From: an uncultured Oscillospiraceae bacterium | GTDB taxonomy: Bacteria; Bacillota; Clostridia; Oscillospirales; Ruminococcaceae | Direction: 5' to 3' | Length of the DNA stretch: 64,000 bases | Assembly: GCA_910588145.1 (NCBI GenBank) | Contig: CAJUPO010000001.1 | Coordinates: forward strand, 173,652-237,651 | In this document: positions 16,198 to 24,416 of the stretch, piece after piece | Numbering within the stretch: position 1 is the stretch's first letter | How the letters are laid out: each line of letters opens with the position of its first letter | The notes under the pieces: generated by a model | The model's input: the letters and a program-made list of their open reading frames with translations, nothing else | The model's database searches: none | Told to the model about the DNA's origin: nothing | Translations under genes and position numbers: made by a program

Positions 16198-16973
16198 ACG
16201 CCCTCCCTGAGAGCCTGCAAAGTACTGAAAATATCGTTGCTGCGCATAAGTGTTTCACCGATAAGAACAGCGTCTGCTCCGCATTGTCTGACAAATTTCA
16301 TATCATCATTGGAGGCTATACCGCTTTCAGAGACTATAACGCATTCTGGCGGTATCTTTTCAGCCAGTATTTGTGTATTTTTTAAACTCACTTCAAAGGT
16401 CTTGAGATTTCTGTTGTTTATTCCAATAATTTGTGGGGAACAGCAAAGTATTTTTTCAATTTCTTCTTCGTTATGAGCTTCAAATAAACAGTTCATATTA
16501 AGGCTTTCAGCAATTGCACTGAAATTTTTCATTGTATCTGAATCCAAAGCAGCGGCAATTAACAGTACAGCGTCTGCTCCGAGGGTTTTTGCTTCATATA
16601 TTTGATATTCGTCAAATATAAAATCCTTTCGCAGGATGGGAAGATTGATTTTTTTTCTTATTTCTCTGAGATAACTGCTGCTGCCCTTGAAGTAGTATTC
16701 CTCTGTCAGGCATGATACAGCGTCTGCTCCGGCATTTTCGTAGCTGACAGCGATCTCGGCAGGATTAAAATCTTCTCTTATAACTGATTTAGACGGCGAA
16801 GCTTTTTTTACCTCTGAAATAACTGAAAGCTTATTTTTCTTTAAAGCTTTGTAAAAATCCTTGCATGGAGTATCGATTTTTTCGGCGGCTTTTTTCACCT
16901 CATAAAATGGGATATTTTGTTTTTCCCTTTCAAGTTGAATTTTTCTTTTTTCAATAATATCTTCAAGTATCAT
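16194..16973 (-). CDS. trpC: indole-3-glycerol phosphate synthase
   Basis: The protein has 259 residues from the ATG at 16971-16973, which has GAGGAAAG just upstream; a GTG four codons earlier is possible but lies inside that ribosome site. The enzyme closes the indole ring from CdRP. Diagnostic motifs are the early ILEDIIEKRK, the catalytic lysines in SVISEVKKASPSKS and LPILRKDF, the acidic SCLTEEYYFKGS, and the C-terminal IVSESGIAS and LIGETLMRS phosphate site. Confidence 0.96.
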   Translation of the reverse strand: MILEDIIEKRKIQLEREKQNIPFYEVKKAAEKIDTPCKDFYKALKKNKLSVISEVKKASPSKSVIREDFNPAEIAVSYENAGADAVSCLTEEYYFKGSSSYLREIRKKINLPILRKDFIFDEYQIYEAKTLGADAVLLIAAALDSDTMKNFSAIAESLNMNCLFEAHNEEEIEKILCCSPQIIGINNRNLKTFEVSLKNTQILAEKIPPECVIVSESGIASNDDMKFVRQCGADAVLIGETLMRSNDIFSTLQALREGV

Positions 16974-16981
16974 TGCTTTCC

Positions 16982-18619
16982 TCACTGTCTGTTGGTTGAT
17001 TCAATAAGCTGATTAAGTTTTAAAAGCGCCCATCCGCCGTCAATGCTTGCTTTTGCCAGGTCTATTCCGCCCTTTATAGAATCAGTTTTTCCGGCAATAT
17101 AGAGTGCGCAGCCTGCATTAAGAAGTATAATATCTCTTTTGGCGTCTGTAATTTCTCCTTTTAGTATGCCGAGGGTAATCTTGGCATTATATTCTGCGTC
17201 ACCGCCAGTTATATCTTTTTTTGAGGCAAGGCTGAAACCGTAATCCTCCGGATTGATTTCATATAGATAAGTCTGACTGTCTTTAATTTCGCAGACAGAT
17301 GTTTTATCGGAAATGGATATTTCATCAAGATTATCGTTGCCGTAAACCAGCATTGCCCTTTCAATGCCCAGATTTATAAGAACACCGGCCATTGGTTCCA
17401 GAAGCTCCCTGCTGTAAACGCCCAAAACGATATAATTAGTGTTTGCCGGATTTGCAAGTGGTCCCAAAATATTAAAAACGGTTCTGATTCCCAGGTCACG
17501 TCTTGCAGGACCAACAAATTTCATAGCTCCATGATAATTTTGTGCAAACAGAAATGAAATTCCAATTTCATTTATAAGTGCTTTTGCCTGTTCAGGCGAT
17601 GATGAAATTTTTACACCCAGGCTTTCAAGCACATCTGCTGCTCCGCTTCTGCTGGAAACGCTTCTGTTTCCGTGTTTTGCAACCTTAGCGCCGCATCCTG
17701 CAATAACAAAGGAGGAGGTAGTGGAAATATTAAAGCTGTTTGCAAGATCTCCGCCAGTGCCCACAATGTCAATAGCGTTTCTGCATCCGGTTATTGTATT
17801 GGCTTTTTTCCTCATGATCTCGGCAAAGCCAGTAATTTCGTCTACTGTTTCGCCTTTTATCCTGAGTGAGGTTAGAAAACCCGCAATTTGTGCGTCCGTT
17901 GCATTGCCGCTCATTATTATATTCATTGCTTCTGCGGCTTCTTCACGGGTAAGGTTTATTCCGTCGACAGCCTTTGTAATATATGGCTTTAATGCAGACT
18001 TCGGAATCGGTACAGCAGGAATTTCAGCATTTTGGTTTAACTTGATTTCAGGAATTAAATTAAGGAAATTCTTTATAATGACTTTTCCGCTTTCAGTAAG
18101 AACAGATTCAGGATGAAACTGTAATCCGTAGGTGGGAAATTCTTTATGCTCCAGCGCCATTATCTGACCAGATTCATCAATGGCTGTTACATTCAGGCAT
18201 TCGGGAAAATCTGTTGTTCTTGCAATCAGGGAGTGATAGCGTGCAGCCTGTATTTTATCTGGCAATCCCTTAAAAACTGCTGAAGGAGATACAATTTTAA
18301 TATTGCTTGACTTGCCGTGCATAAGCTCATAAGCCGGAATAATTGTTCCGCCGAAGGCTTCGCAGATTGATTGATGCCCAAGACATATTCCAAGGACAGG
18401 TATTTTACCGCTGAATTTTTTTATTGCTTCTATTGATATTCCTGCGTCTTTTGGATAGCCTGGTCCCGGTGAAATAATAAGAGCCTCAGGAGACATTTTA
18501 TCTATTTCATCGACTGTAATTTCATCGTTTCTTACAACCGTTATATCGGAATAAAGTTCGCCGATATACTGATAAAGATTATACGTGAAAGAATCATAAT
18601 TGTCAATTAACAGAATCAT
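16982..18619 (-). CDS. trpGD: fused anthranilate synthase glutaminase and anthranilate phosphoribosyltransferase
   Basis: The protein has 545 residues. Residues 1-~190 are TrpG: ILLIDNYDSFTYNLYQY start, catalytic Cys in PVLGICLGHQSICEAF, and the His-Pro-Glu triad end in LQFHPESVLTESG. After a ~25-residue linker, residues ~207-545 are TrpD. The PRPP loop is VGTGGDLANSFNIST, KHGNRSVSSRSGAADVLE follows, and GPARRDLGIRTVFNILGPL is the metal/anthranilate region. The fusion thus supplies ammonia to TrpE and also attaches phosphoribose to anthranilate. TrpG-TrpD fusions are known in several bacteria. The ATG overlaps the trpE stop. Confidence 0.96.
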   Translation of the reverse strand: MILLIDNYDSFTYNLYQYIGELYSDITVVRNDEITVDEIDKMSPEALIISPGPGYPKDAGISIEAIKKFSGKIPVLGICLGHQSICEAFGGTIIPAYELMHGKSSNIKIVSPSAVFKGLPDKIQAARYHSLIARTTDFPECLNVTAIDESGQIMALEHKEFPTYGLQFHPESVLTESGKVIIKNFLNLIPEIKLNQNAEIPAVPIPKSALKPYITKAVDGINLTREEAAEAMNIIMSGNATDAQIAGFLTSLRIKGETVDEITGFAEIMRKKANTITGCRNAIDIVGTGGDLANSFNISTTSSFVIAGCGAKVAKHGNRSVSSRSGAADVLESLGVKISSSPEQAKALINEIGISFLFAQNYHGAMKFVGPARRDLGIRTVFNILGPLANPANTNYIVLGVYSRELLEPMAGVLINLGIERAMLVYGNDNLDEISISDKTSVCEIKDSQTYLYEINPEDYGFSLASKKDITGGDAEYNAKITLGILKGEITDAKRDIILLNAGCALYIAGKTDSIKGGIDLAKASIDGGWALLKLNQLIESTNRQ

Positions 18620-20085
18620 AATGCTGAAGCCTCCTTAATAGCGTTTATCATGGCGAGGGATTTGTTCTGTGTTTCTTCAAATTCCTTTTCAGGTACGGAG
18701 TCGCATACAATTCCGGCGCCTGCCTGAACATAGGCCTTGTTGTTTTTAAAGAGTACAGTTCTTATGGCTATACAGGTATCAATGTTTCCGTCGAATCCGA
18801 TATATCCTACTGTTCCGCCGTAAAGACCCCGGCGTTTATTTTCAAGCTGATCAATAAGCTCCATTGCTTTTACTTTCGGCGCACCGGAAAGGGTTCCTGC
18901 AGGGAGTACAGCCATGAGGGCGGCAAGAGCGCTTTTATCATCTCTGAGTTCACCTTTTACATCAGAAACAAGATGCATAACCTTTGAATACTTTTCAGTT
19001 TTCATAAAGCTCTCAACTTCAACTGTACCGAATTTTGAAACTTTTCCCACATCATTTCTTCCCAGATCAACCAGCATTGTGTGTTCTGCACGCTCTTTCG
19101 GATCACTGTTAAGTTTTTTTTCAAGTTCTCTGTCTTCTGCTGAGTTTTTGCCCCTTGGAACAGTTCCGGCGATAGGTTTGGTTTTCACAATGCCGTCAGT
19201 AACTGAAACAAGCATTTCGGGAGAAGCTCCGGCAATTTTATAATCACTGCTTGTAAAGTAGTAAAGATAAGGGGAGGGGTTTACTGCTCTCAGCATACGA
19301 TATACGTTAAAGCTGTCTGGAGGATTATCAATTTCAAAACGCTGTGAAAGAACAATCTGGAAAATATCGCCGTCCTTTATATGTTTCTTAGCAATATTGA
19401 CATTTTTTATAAATTCTTCTTTAGTAACATTTGATTTTACTTCATAGTCTGTGAAGCTTCCTCGGCTGTGAGGTCTTTCAAAATATGAATTGATTTTATC
19501 TTCAATTTTCAGAAATCTTTTTTTTGCTGCGTTATATTGCTCGTCAATATCATCATCAAGACTGATATTCAGAATGATGACTACCTTGTTTTGAAGATGG
19601 TCGTATGCAACAAGCTCATTATAAAGGAACAGGTGGCAATCCGGCATATGGGTATCGTCTTCTGGCATATTAACAAGCTTTTTTTCTGCGTATCTAACGG
19701 TATCGTATGCGAAGTATCCTACAAAGCCGCCCGTAAATTTAGGCATTCCTTCAATTTTAGGAGATGTATAATCTTTCATTATATTTTCAATGAAGTCAAC
19801 GGGATTATCGGTTTCAGAGCAGGTTTTTATACCGTCTTTAGTTACTTCGGCAATATTTTTGTCTATTTTAACTTCCATTTTCGGATTAATGCCGATAAAT
19901 GAGTATCTGTCCCATTGGTTTTCACTGCTGACGCTTTCAAGGATAAAAGCGTTTTCTTCTCCGCGCCTCAGCGCCTTGAAAATATGAACCGGAGTAAAAG
20001 AATCAGGGCGGATTTCCATAAACACCGGATGAATCTTAAACTGTCCTGATCTTTTTTTGATTTCATTTACAGACGGATAAATCAT
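18616..20085 (-). CDS. trpE: anthranilate synthase component I
   Basis: The protein has 489 residues from the ATG at 20083-20085, which follows AAGGAGC; upstream in-frame codons lie in the T-box terminator region. It converts chorismate and ammonia to anthranilate. The N-terminal domain holds the allosteric region LESVSSENQWDRYSFIG (an L-E-S motif typical of Trp-feedback-sensitive TrpE). The C-terminal chorismate-binding domain shows DGDIFQIVLSQRFEI, KTKPIAGTVPRGK, LVDLGRNDVGKV, GTLSGAPKVKAMELI and RRGLYGGTVGYIGFDG. It is the first gene of the operon, behind a tryptophan T-box. Confidence 0.97.
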   Translation of the reverse strand: MIYPSVNEIKKRSGQFKIHPVFMEIRPDSFTPVHIFKALRRGEENAFILESVSSENQWDRYSFIGINPKMEVKIDKNIAEVTKDGIKTCSETDNPVDFIENIMKDYTSPKIEGMPKFTGGFVGYFAYDTVRYAEKKLVNMPEDDTHMPDCHLFLYNELVAYDHLQNKVVIILNISLDDDIDEQYNAAKKRFLKIEDKINSYFERPHSRGSFTDYEVKSNVTKEEFIKNVNIAKKHIKDGDIFQIVLSQRFEIDNPPDSFNVYRMLRAVNPSPYLYYFTSSDYKIAGASPEMLVSVTDGIVKTKPIAGTVPRGKNSAEDRELEKKLNSDPKERAEHTMLVDLGRNDVGKVSKFGTVEVESFMKTEKYSKVMHLVSDVKGELRDDKSALAALMAVLPAGTLSGAPKVKAMELIDQLENKRRGLYGGTVGYIGFDGNIDTCIAIRTVLFKNNKAYVQAGAGIVCDSVPEKEFEETQNKSLAMINAIKEASAL

Positions 20086-20131
20086 AATAATGCTCCTTAT
20101 AATAAATTTATCGTTAATGAAAAAAGGCAAT

Positions 20132-20411
20132 AAAAAAAGCCTACCATCCACATAAAAGGGACGATAGACATCGTGGTGCCACCCAAGTTCAAGAGCGTCT
20201 GCAGTACGGCTCTCCTCATTTCAGATACAAACATATCCTACCCCTGTAACGTGGGGAAAACGGCGACAGATACTTGGATGTCCGTTCACTGTGCTTCTCA
20301 CAAATCCATTCATCATACAGCGTATGTACCGAACTCACACCAATATCCGGCTCTCTGAAACATCGTATTGCAGATTACTTACCTTTGCTCTAAGAATTTA
20401 ACGATATTATG
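20132..20411 (-). promoter_or_regulatory. T-box riboswitch (tRNA-Trp) of the trp operon
   Basis: On the minus strand the leader shows the Stem I elements AGAGAGCCGG...GGTGTGAG and a specifier region TGAATGGATTTGTGAG, whose codon is read as TGG (20306-20308). It then has the conserved T-box core TGGGTGGCACCACG (20171-20184). The terminator is GTCTATCGTCC/GGATGGTAGGC (20159-20169 with 20139-20149) followed by a run of T (20132-20138). By established T-box logic, uncharged tRNA-Trp pairs with the specifier and the T-box core, stabilises the antiterminator and permits trpE transcription. The specifier assignment comes from position and fits the genes. Confidence 0.95.
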
Positions 20412-20416
20412 TATAT

Positions 20417-20445
20417 ATTATATTCCTGTAATTTTAATTTGTCAA
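20417..20445 (-). promoter_or_regulatory. promoter of the trp operon
   Basis: On the minus strand TTGACA (20440-20445), 17-bp spacer, TATAAT (20417-20422), a perfect consensus. The -35 box contains the TGA stop codon of the upstream VanZ-like gene (20442-20444). Confidence 0.9.
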
Positions 20446-20930
20446 GACTTTTTTTGGAATTTAATTTTTTTAATAAAATAAACCAGAATTGAAAAGCAGA
20501 GCGCTCCGGTTAAAGCTCCGCAGGTATCGATTAAGACGTCTGCAATACGGCAGCTTCTTTCCGGTACAAAATATTGATGAAATTCATCGGAAAGGGCATA
20601 TACAGCGCTTATCAATATTGATGCAGCTAATCGTTTTGCGAAAGACAAATTTTTATATGGTAAAAGGGGAAGCATACAAAAAAATCCAAGGGCTGCATAA
20701 ACTGAAAAATGCGCTGCTTTTCTTGCGATAAACTGACAGTCTGACAGAACTGCTATTTTCTTTGAGTCAGAAAAAGAAGCAAAATCAGGGTGAGAGATTT
20801 TAGCAAGAAATTCGGCAAATCCGCCGCTGGTTTCCGAAGAGGTATTACCGTTTTGGGCGGAAAAAAAGAATATCAGTATCATAATAAAAATAGCAGGTAT
20901 CCATAATAAATAGTATTTATATCTTGTCAT
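20442..20930 (-). CDS. VanZ-family membrane protein
   Basis: The protein has 162 residues with about four transmembrane helices. The VanZ fold shows as IFFFSAQNGNTSS after helix 1, KAAHFSVYAALGFF opening helix 2, and the most conserved piece ALSDEFHQYFVPERSCRIADVLID before the last helices. VanZ was first linked to low-level teicoplanin resistance; most homologues are of unknown function in the cell envelope, so resistance should not be assumed. The start ATG is preceded by AAAGGAG. It runs in the same direction as trp, but the trp promoter sits exactly over its 3' end. Confidence 0.88.
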   Translation of the reverse strand: MTRYKYYLLWIPAIFIMILIFFFSAQNGNTSSETSGGFAEFLAKISHPDFASFSDSKKIAVLSDCQFIARKAAHFSVYAALGFFCMLPLLPYKNLSFAKRLAASILISAVYALSDEFHQYFVPERSCRIADVLIDTCGALTGALCFSILVYFIKKIKFQKKS

Positions 20931-21370
20931 TATTGAAACTCCTTTATAATTTATCTGTTATTTATATATTATCATTTTAGTAATATTTCGTCAACACATA
21001 AAGAATTTATAAATATTCTGGAGTAAAATACATTAACAGATGAAAAAAGCTGATAAAATCAGGATAATTATAGATAATTGTTGTAAAATGCGATTTATTT
21101 TTCTTGATTTTTTCTTTTTATTGTGATATAATATATTCGTAGAATAAAGAAACATAAAAAAAGAAAGAGACAAAAGAGCAAAGGAAAAGAGGCTGGGGAG
21201 TTGAAACTTCCCGGTCATTTTTCATTTTATTTGATTTTTTGAAAAAAATTCTATTTAGTCTTTTTTTTTGCCCTTTTTTATGATATAATGATTTTATGTT
21301 TATAATAGTATATGTTAAATAATATTTCAGCATACTTTATTTTGTATGCTTCAACTTAAGGAGGATTTTT
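20931..21370. other. 440-bp intergenic region with promoter signals and a hairpin
   Basis: No protein gene is supported. It holds a promoter TTGATT-17-TATAAT (21104-21132), a ~45-nt purine-rich tract and a GC-rich hairpin (see next entry). A TATAAT at 21284-21289 with a poor -35 is the likely promoter of the ACT gene at 21371. Confidence 0.5.
21139..21226 (+). ncRNA. candidate short transcript (~85 nt)
   Basis: Transcription from the TTGATT-17-TATAAT promoter would start near 21139. It would run through an A/G-only-like stretch (21153-21194) and end at the hairpin GGCTGGGGAGTT/AACTTCCCGGTC (21191-21202 with 21205-21216) followed by ATTTTTC. There is no ATG in the segment. It could be a small RNA, or a leader with an attenuator for the downstream ACT/UPF0210 genes. 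No RNA family is recognised. Confidence 0.3.
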
Positions 21371-21640
21371 ATGAAAGCTGTTATTACCGTTATAGGAAAG
21401 GATACAGTAGGAATTCTTGCAAAGGTCAGCAGTATCTGCGCTGAATACAACGCAAATGTTACAGACGTTACACAGAGCGTTATGCAGGATATGTTTGCTA
21501 TGATTATGATGATCGATATATCAGGAATGAATACTGATTTTGTTGTTCTGGGCGACAGACTCACTGAACTTGGAAATTCCCTTGGACTTTCAATACACAC
21601 AATGCACCAGGATATTTTTAATTCAATGCACCGTATCTGA
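21371..21640 (+). CDS. ACT-domain protein (UPF0237)
   Basis: The protein has 89 residues, essentially a single ACT domain: beta strand KAVITVIGKDTVGILAKVSSIC, helix, then the strand carrying DVTQSVMQDMFAMIMMID, and a second helix and strand. The Gly-Ile-Leu turn is the usual ligand-binding position at the dimer interface. UPF0237 proteins are small cytoplasmic regulators, probably amino-acid sensors. An AGGAGG ribosome site fixes the start. The UPF0210 gene follows 20 bp later; this pair is commonly adjacent in Firmicutes, which suggests joint function. Confidence 0.92.
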   Translation: MKAVITVIGKDTVGILAKVSSICAEYNANVTDVTQSVMQDMFAMIMMIDISGMNTDFVVLGDRLTELGNSLGLSIHTMHQDIFNSMHRI

Positions 21641-21660
21641 TTTTAAGGAGTTTTTTTGAA

Positions 21661-23019
21661 ATGATTAATGCTTATGATATACTTGAAACCATCAGAATGA
21701 TTCAGGACGAATGCCTTGACATCAGAACTATAACTATGGGTATTTCACTTCTTGACTGTATTGACAGCGATATTGATAAAGCTTGCGAAAATGTCTATAA
21801 TAAGATTACTGCAAAGGCAAAAAATCTTGTCAGAACAGGGGAGAGAATTGAAAAAGAATACGGCATTCCGATAATTCACAAGAGAATAGCTGTAACGCCT
21901 ATAGCTATTATTTCTGCTGCCTGCCGTGAAAAGAATCCTGTGAAATTTGCTCTTGCGCTTCAGAGGGCTGCCGATGAATGCGGCGTTAATTTTATCGGCG
22001 GTTATTCGGCTCTGGTACAGAAGGGCTTCAGCGCTGGTGATCTTGAACTTATTGAATCTATTCCAGAGGCTCTTTCAGTTACATCTAACATATGCTCTTC
22101 GGTTAATATCGGCTCAAGCAAAACAGGTATCAATATGGATGCTGCCGCTATTATGGGTAGAGTAATTAAGAAATCTGCTGAAATTACTGCTGACAGACAG
22201 TGTATAGGACCTGCTAAGCTTGTGGTATTTTGCAATGCTCCTGAGGATAATCCGTTTATGGCAGGCGCTTTCCACGGAACAGGAGAACCTGACTGCGTAA
22301 TAAACGTAGGTGTTTCAGGGCCAGGTGTTGTGCGTTCTGCAATTGAAAAGTATCCGGACGCGTCAATAAATGAAATTGCTGATATTATAAAAAAGACTGC
22401 TTTTAAGATAACCAGAATGGGTCAGCTTGTAGGTTCAAAGGCTTCTGAAATGCTTGGAGTTCCGTTCGGAATCGTAGATTTGTCACTTGCTCCTACTCCG
22501 GCAGTCGGCGACAGCGTTGCTCATATACTTGAAAGTATTGGACTTGAATCCTGCGGAGGACCAGGAACAACAGCAGCCCTTGCCCTTCTTAACGATGCTG
22601 TTAAAAAAGGCGGGGTAATGGCTTCATCTAATGTCGGCGGTCTTTCCGGAGCGTTTATTCCGGTTTCTGAGGATCAGGGTATGATAGACGCAGTTAAATG
22701 CGGTTCCCTTAGATTAGAAAAGCTTGAGGCTATGACCGCAGTTTGCTCTGTTGGACTTGATATGATTGTTGTTCCCGGGGATGTTACTGCTGAAACCATT
22801 TCAGCGGTAATCGCTGATGAAGCAGCTATCGGTATGGTGAACAATAAGACGACAGCAGTAAGAATAATACCGGCAGTTGGAAAGAAAGTCGGAGAAACCC
22901 TTGAATTCGGCGGATTGCTGGGAAGCGGTCCGGTTATGGAGGTAAATACAAAATCACCGCTTAAGTTTATTTCAAGAGGCGGAAGAATACCAGCGCCTAT
23001 GCACAGTATTAAAAACTGA
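21661..23019 (+). CDS. UPF0210/DUF711 (PFL-family) protein
   Basis: The protein has 452 residues, the full family length. It starts MINAYDILETIRMIQDECLD and contains the family segments GINMDAAAIMGRVIKK, GTGEPDCVINVGVSGPGVV, GIVDLSLAPTPAVGDSVAHI and GGRIPAPMHS at the C-terminus. DUF711 proteins adopt a pyruvate-formate-lyase-like barrel but lack the glycyl-radical machinery, and their reaction is unknown. The ACT gene just upstream suggests control by, or action on, an amino acid. The ribosome site AAGGAG fixes the start. The V-ATPase genes follow after 15 bp, so they may be cotranscribed. Confidence 0.93.
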   Translation: MINAYDILETIRMIQDECLDIRTITMGISLLDCIDSDIDKACENVYNKITAKAKNLVRTGERIEKEYGIPIIHKRIAVTPIAIISAACREKNPVKFALALQRAADECGVNFIGGYSALVQKGFSAGDLELIESIPEALSVTSNICSSVNIGSSKTGINMDAAAIMGRVIKKSAEITADRQCIGPAKLVVFCNAPEDNPFMAGAFHGTGEPDCVINVGVSGPGVVRSAIEKYPDASINEIADIIKKTAFKITRMGQLVGSKASEMLGVPFGIVDLSLAPTPAVGDSVAHILESIGLESCGGPGTTAALALLNDAVKKGGVMASSNVGGLSGAFIPVSEDQGMIDAVKCGSLRLEKLEAMTAVCSVGLDMIVVPGDVTAETISAVIADEAAIGMVNNKTTAVRIIPAVGKKVGETLEFGGLLGSGPVMEVNTKSPLKFISRGGRIPAPMHSIKN

Positions 23020-23034
23020 TGAAAGGTCTTGCTT

Positions 23035-23346
23035 ATGGAAAGTGTTATAAACAGGATAATTGATATTGACCGTCAGGCGTCAGACAGATTAAACGAAGCT
23101 AAGAAAAAAAAGGATTCTATAATTGAGGGTACCGCTGCTGAATGTGATGAGATAAAGAAACAGCTCTTAAATTCAGCTGATAAGCGAATCGCTGAGATTG
23201 AACAGATAAATAAATCAGATTATGATATGTTGGCGGCTGAGATTGAAAGCAGGTATAAACAAAAACAAGATGAAATGTATGATTTTTTTGAAAAAAATCA
23301 TACTTCAATCGAGGAATCAATATTTGCAGAAATAGTAGGTGAATAA
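23035..23346 (+). CDS. V-type ATPase small coiled-coil subunit (G/H-like)
   Basis: The protein has 103 residues, MESVINRIIDIDRQASDRLN onward, almost entirely charged helix (EAKKKKDSIIEG, DEIKKQLLNSADKR), as in the G/H peripheral-stalk subunits that pair with subunit E. The ATG at 23035 has AAAGGT seven bases upstream. It overlaps the start region of the subunit C gene. Assignment rests on position as first gene of the cluster and on the coiled-coil composition; no sequence motif is decisive. Confidence 0.75.
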   Translation: MESVINRIIDIDRQASDRLNEAKKKKDSIIEGTAAECDEIKKQLLNSADKRIAEIEQINKSDYDMLAAEIESRYKQKQDEMYDFFEKNHTSIEESIFAEIVGE

Positions 23347-23347
23347 T

Positions 23348-24397
23348 TTGAATGCTGAACTGAATGCAACAGTTGCTAAGGTAAGAGCTGTTTATGGAAA
23401 AAGATTGACAGACTCAGATTATGCTGAATTGGAATCCAGGAAAACTGTCGGAGAAGCAGCCGAATATCTTAAAAAAAACACATATTATTCTGATGCATTG
23501 GCAAATGTTGATGCGTCGTCAGTCCACAGAGGATTTCTTGAATCCTTACTTCACCGAGCCTACTATGATCGTTATGAAAAGCTTTGCAGGTTTCAAAATC
23601 TTAACGATAAACCGTTTTATAATTTTCTTCTTATAAGGTCAGAAATACGTGAACTTTTAAAAGCACTGCTTTTCCTGAATAACGATGAAAAAGATGTTTA
23701 TATTGAATCCATGCACGCCCATCTTCTAAGAAAAGCACGGTTTGACATGATTGAACTTGCTAAGGCGCCTGGATATGATGCTCTTCTTCAGGTAATAAGG
23801 CATACACCTTACTACAATGTCCTTAAGGGAATTGAACCTTTTAAGGATGGTCATATTCCGTATACAAAATGCGAGGTTGCGCTTAGGACCTATTATCATA
23901 AATGGCTGTTTGATACTGCTGAAAAGGAGCTTTCCGGAAACGCAGGGGCTGCTCTTTCAGACCAGATAAAAATACAGGTTGATGTCATAAATCTTATTAA
24001 TGCTTACAGAATGAAAAAATTTTTCAGTGCCGGAGCAGATGAGATTCGCAGTAAGATGCTTCCCTTTTACGGAAAGCTTTCAAAGGAAAAGCAGAATTTG
24101 CTTTTTGAAACTAGAACTCCGGAAGAGTTTATCCATATGCTTGCAGGAACTGTTTACGGCAGAAGAATGGAACTTACAGATGAAAATATGTCCAGTGAAC
24201 AGTTTGAAAAGGAACTGATAAAAATGAGGTGTACCGCTGCAAAGCGTTCACTTACTTTTTCTGATAATGCCGCTGTAAGCATTTATTCTTACATGTATCT
24301 TTCGGAAGTGGAATTTAGCAATATTATAAGTATTATTGAAAGTATTAGATATAATAAGAGTGTAAGCTATATGGAAAATCTTATTGTAAAATTGTAA
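23348..24397 (+). CDS. V-type ATP synthase subunit C
   Basis: The protein has ~349 residues from the TTG at 23348, which sits five bases after GGTGA; a GTG three codons earlier overlaps that ribosome site. It is all-helical (ELESRKTVGEAAEYLKKNTYYS; LIRSEIRELLKALLF; DVINLINAYRMKKFF), as in the AC39/NtpC family. In the A/V-type enzyme this funnel-shaped subunit joins the rotor shaft D/F to the membrane K ring. Located between the small stalk subunit and subunit I. Confidence 0.92.
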   Translation: MNAELNATVAKVRAVYGKRLTDSDYAELESRKTVGEAAEYLKKNTYYSDALANVDASSVHRGFLESLLHRAYYDRYEKLCRFQNLNDKPFYNFLLIRSEIRELLKALLFLNNDEKDVYIESMHAHLLRKARFDMIELAKAPGYDALLQVIRHTPYYNVLKGIEPFKDGHIPYTKCEVALRTYYHKWLFDTAEKELSGNAGAALSDQIKIQVDVINLINAYRMKKFFSAGADEIRSKMLPFYGKLSKEKQNLLFETRTPEEFIHMLAGTVYGRRMELTDENMSSEQFEKELIKMRCTAAKRSLTFSDNAAVSIYSYMYLSEVEFSNIISIIESIRYNKSVSYMENLIVKL

Positions 24398-24416
24398 AAG
24401 AAACGGAGGTGGAACA

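Noticed and set aside
20173..20358. 61-codon plus-strand frame in the trp leader
   Set aside because: It is the complement of the T-box RNA, whose conserved core explains the sequence.
20442..20930. Calling the VanZ-like protein a glycopeptide resistance gene
   Set aside because: There are no vanA/H/X-type genes nearby, and most VanZ-family proteins are not resistance determinants.
21118..21333. Minus-strand 71-codon frame between the VanZ-like and ACT genes
   Set aside because: Lys/Phe/Tyr-rich translation of AT-rich sequence without a ribosome site; the plus strand carries promoter and hairpin signals instead.
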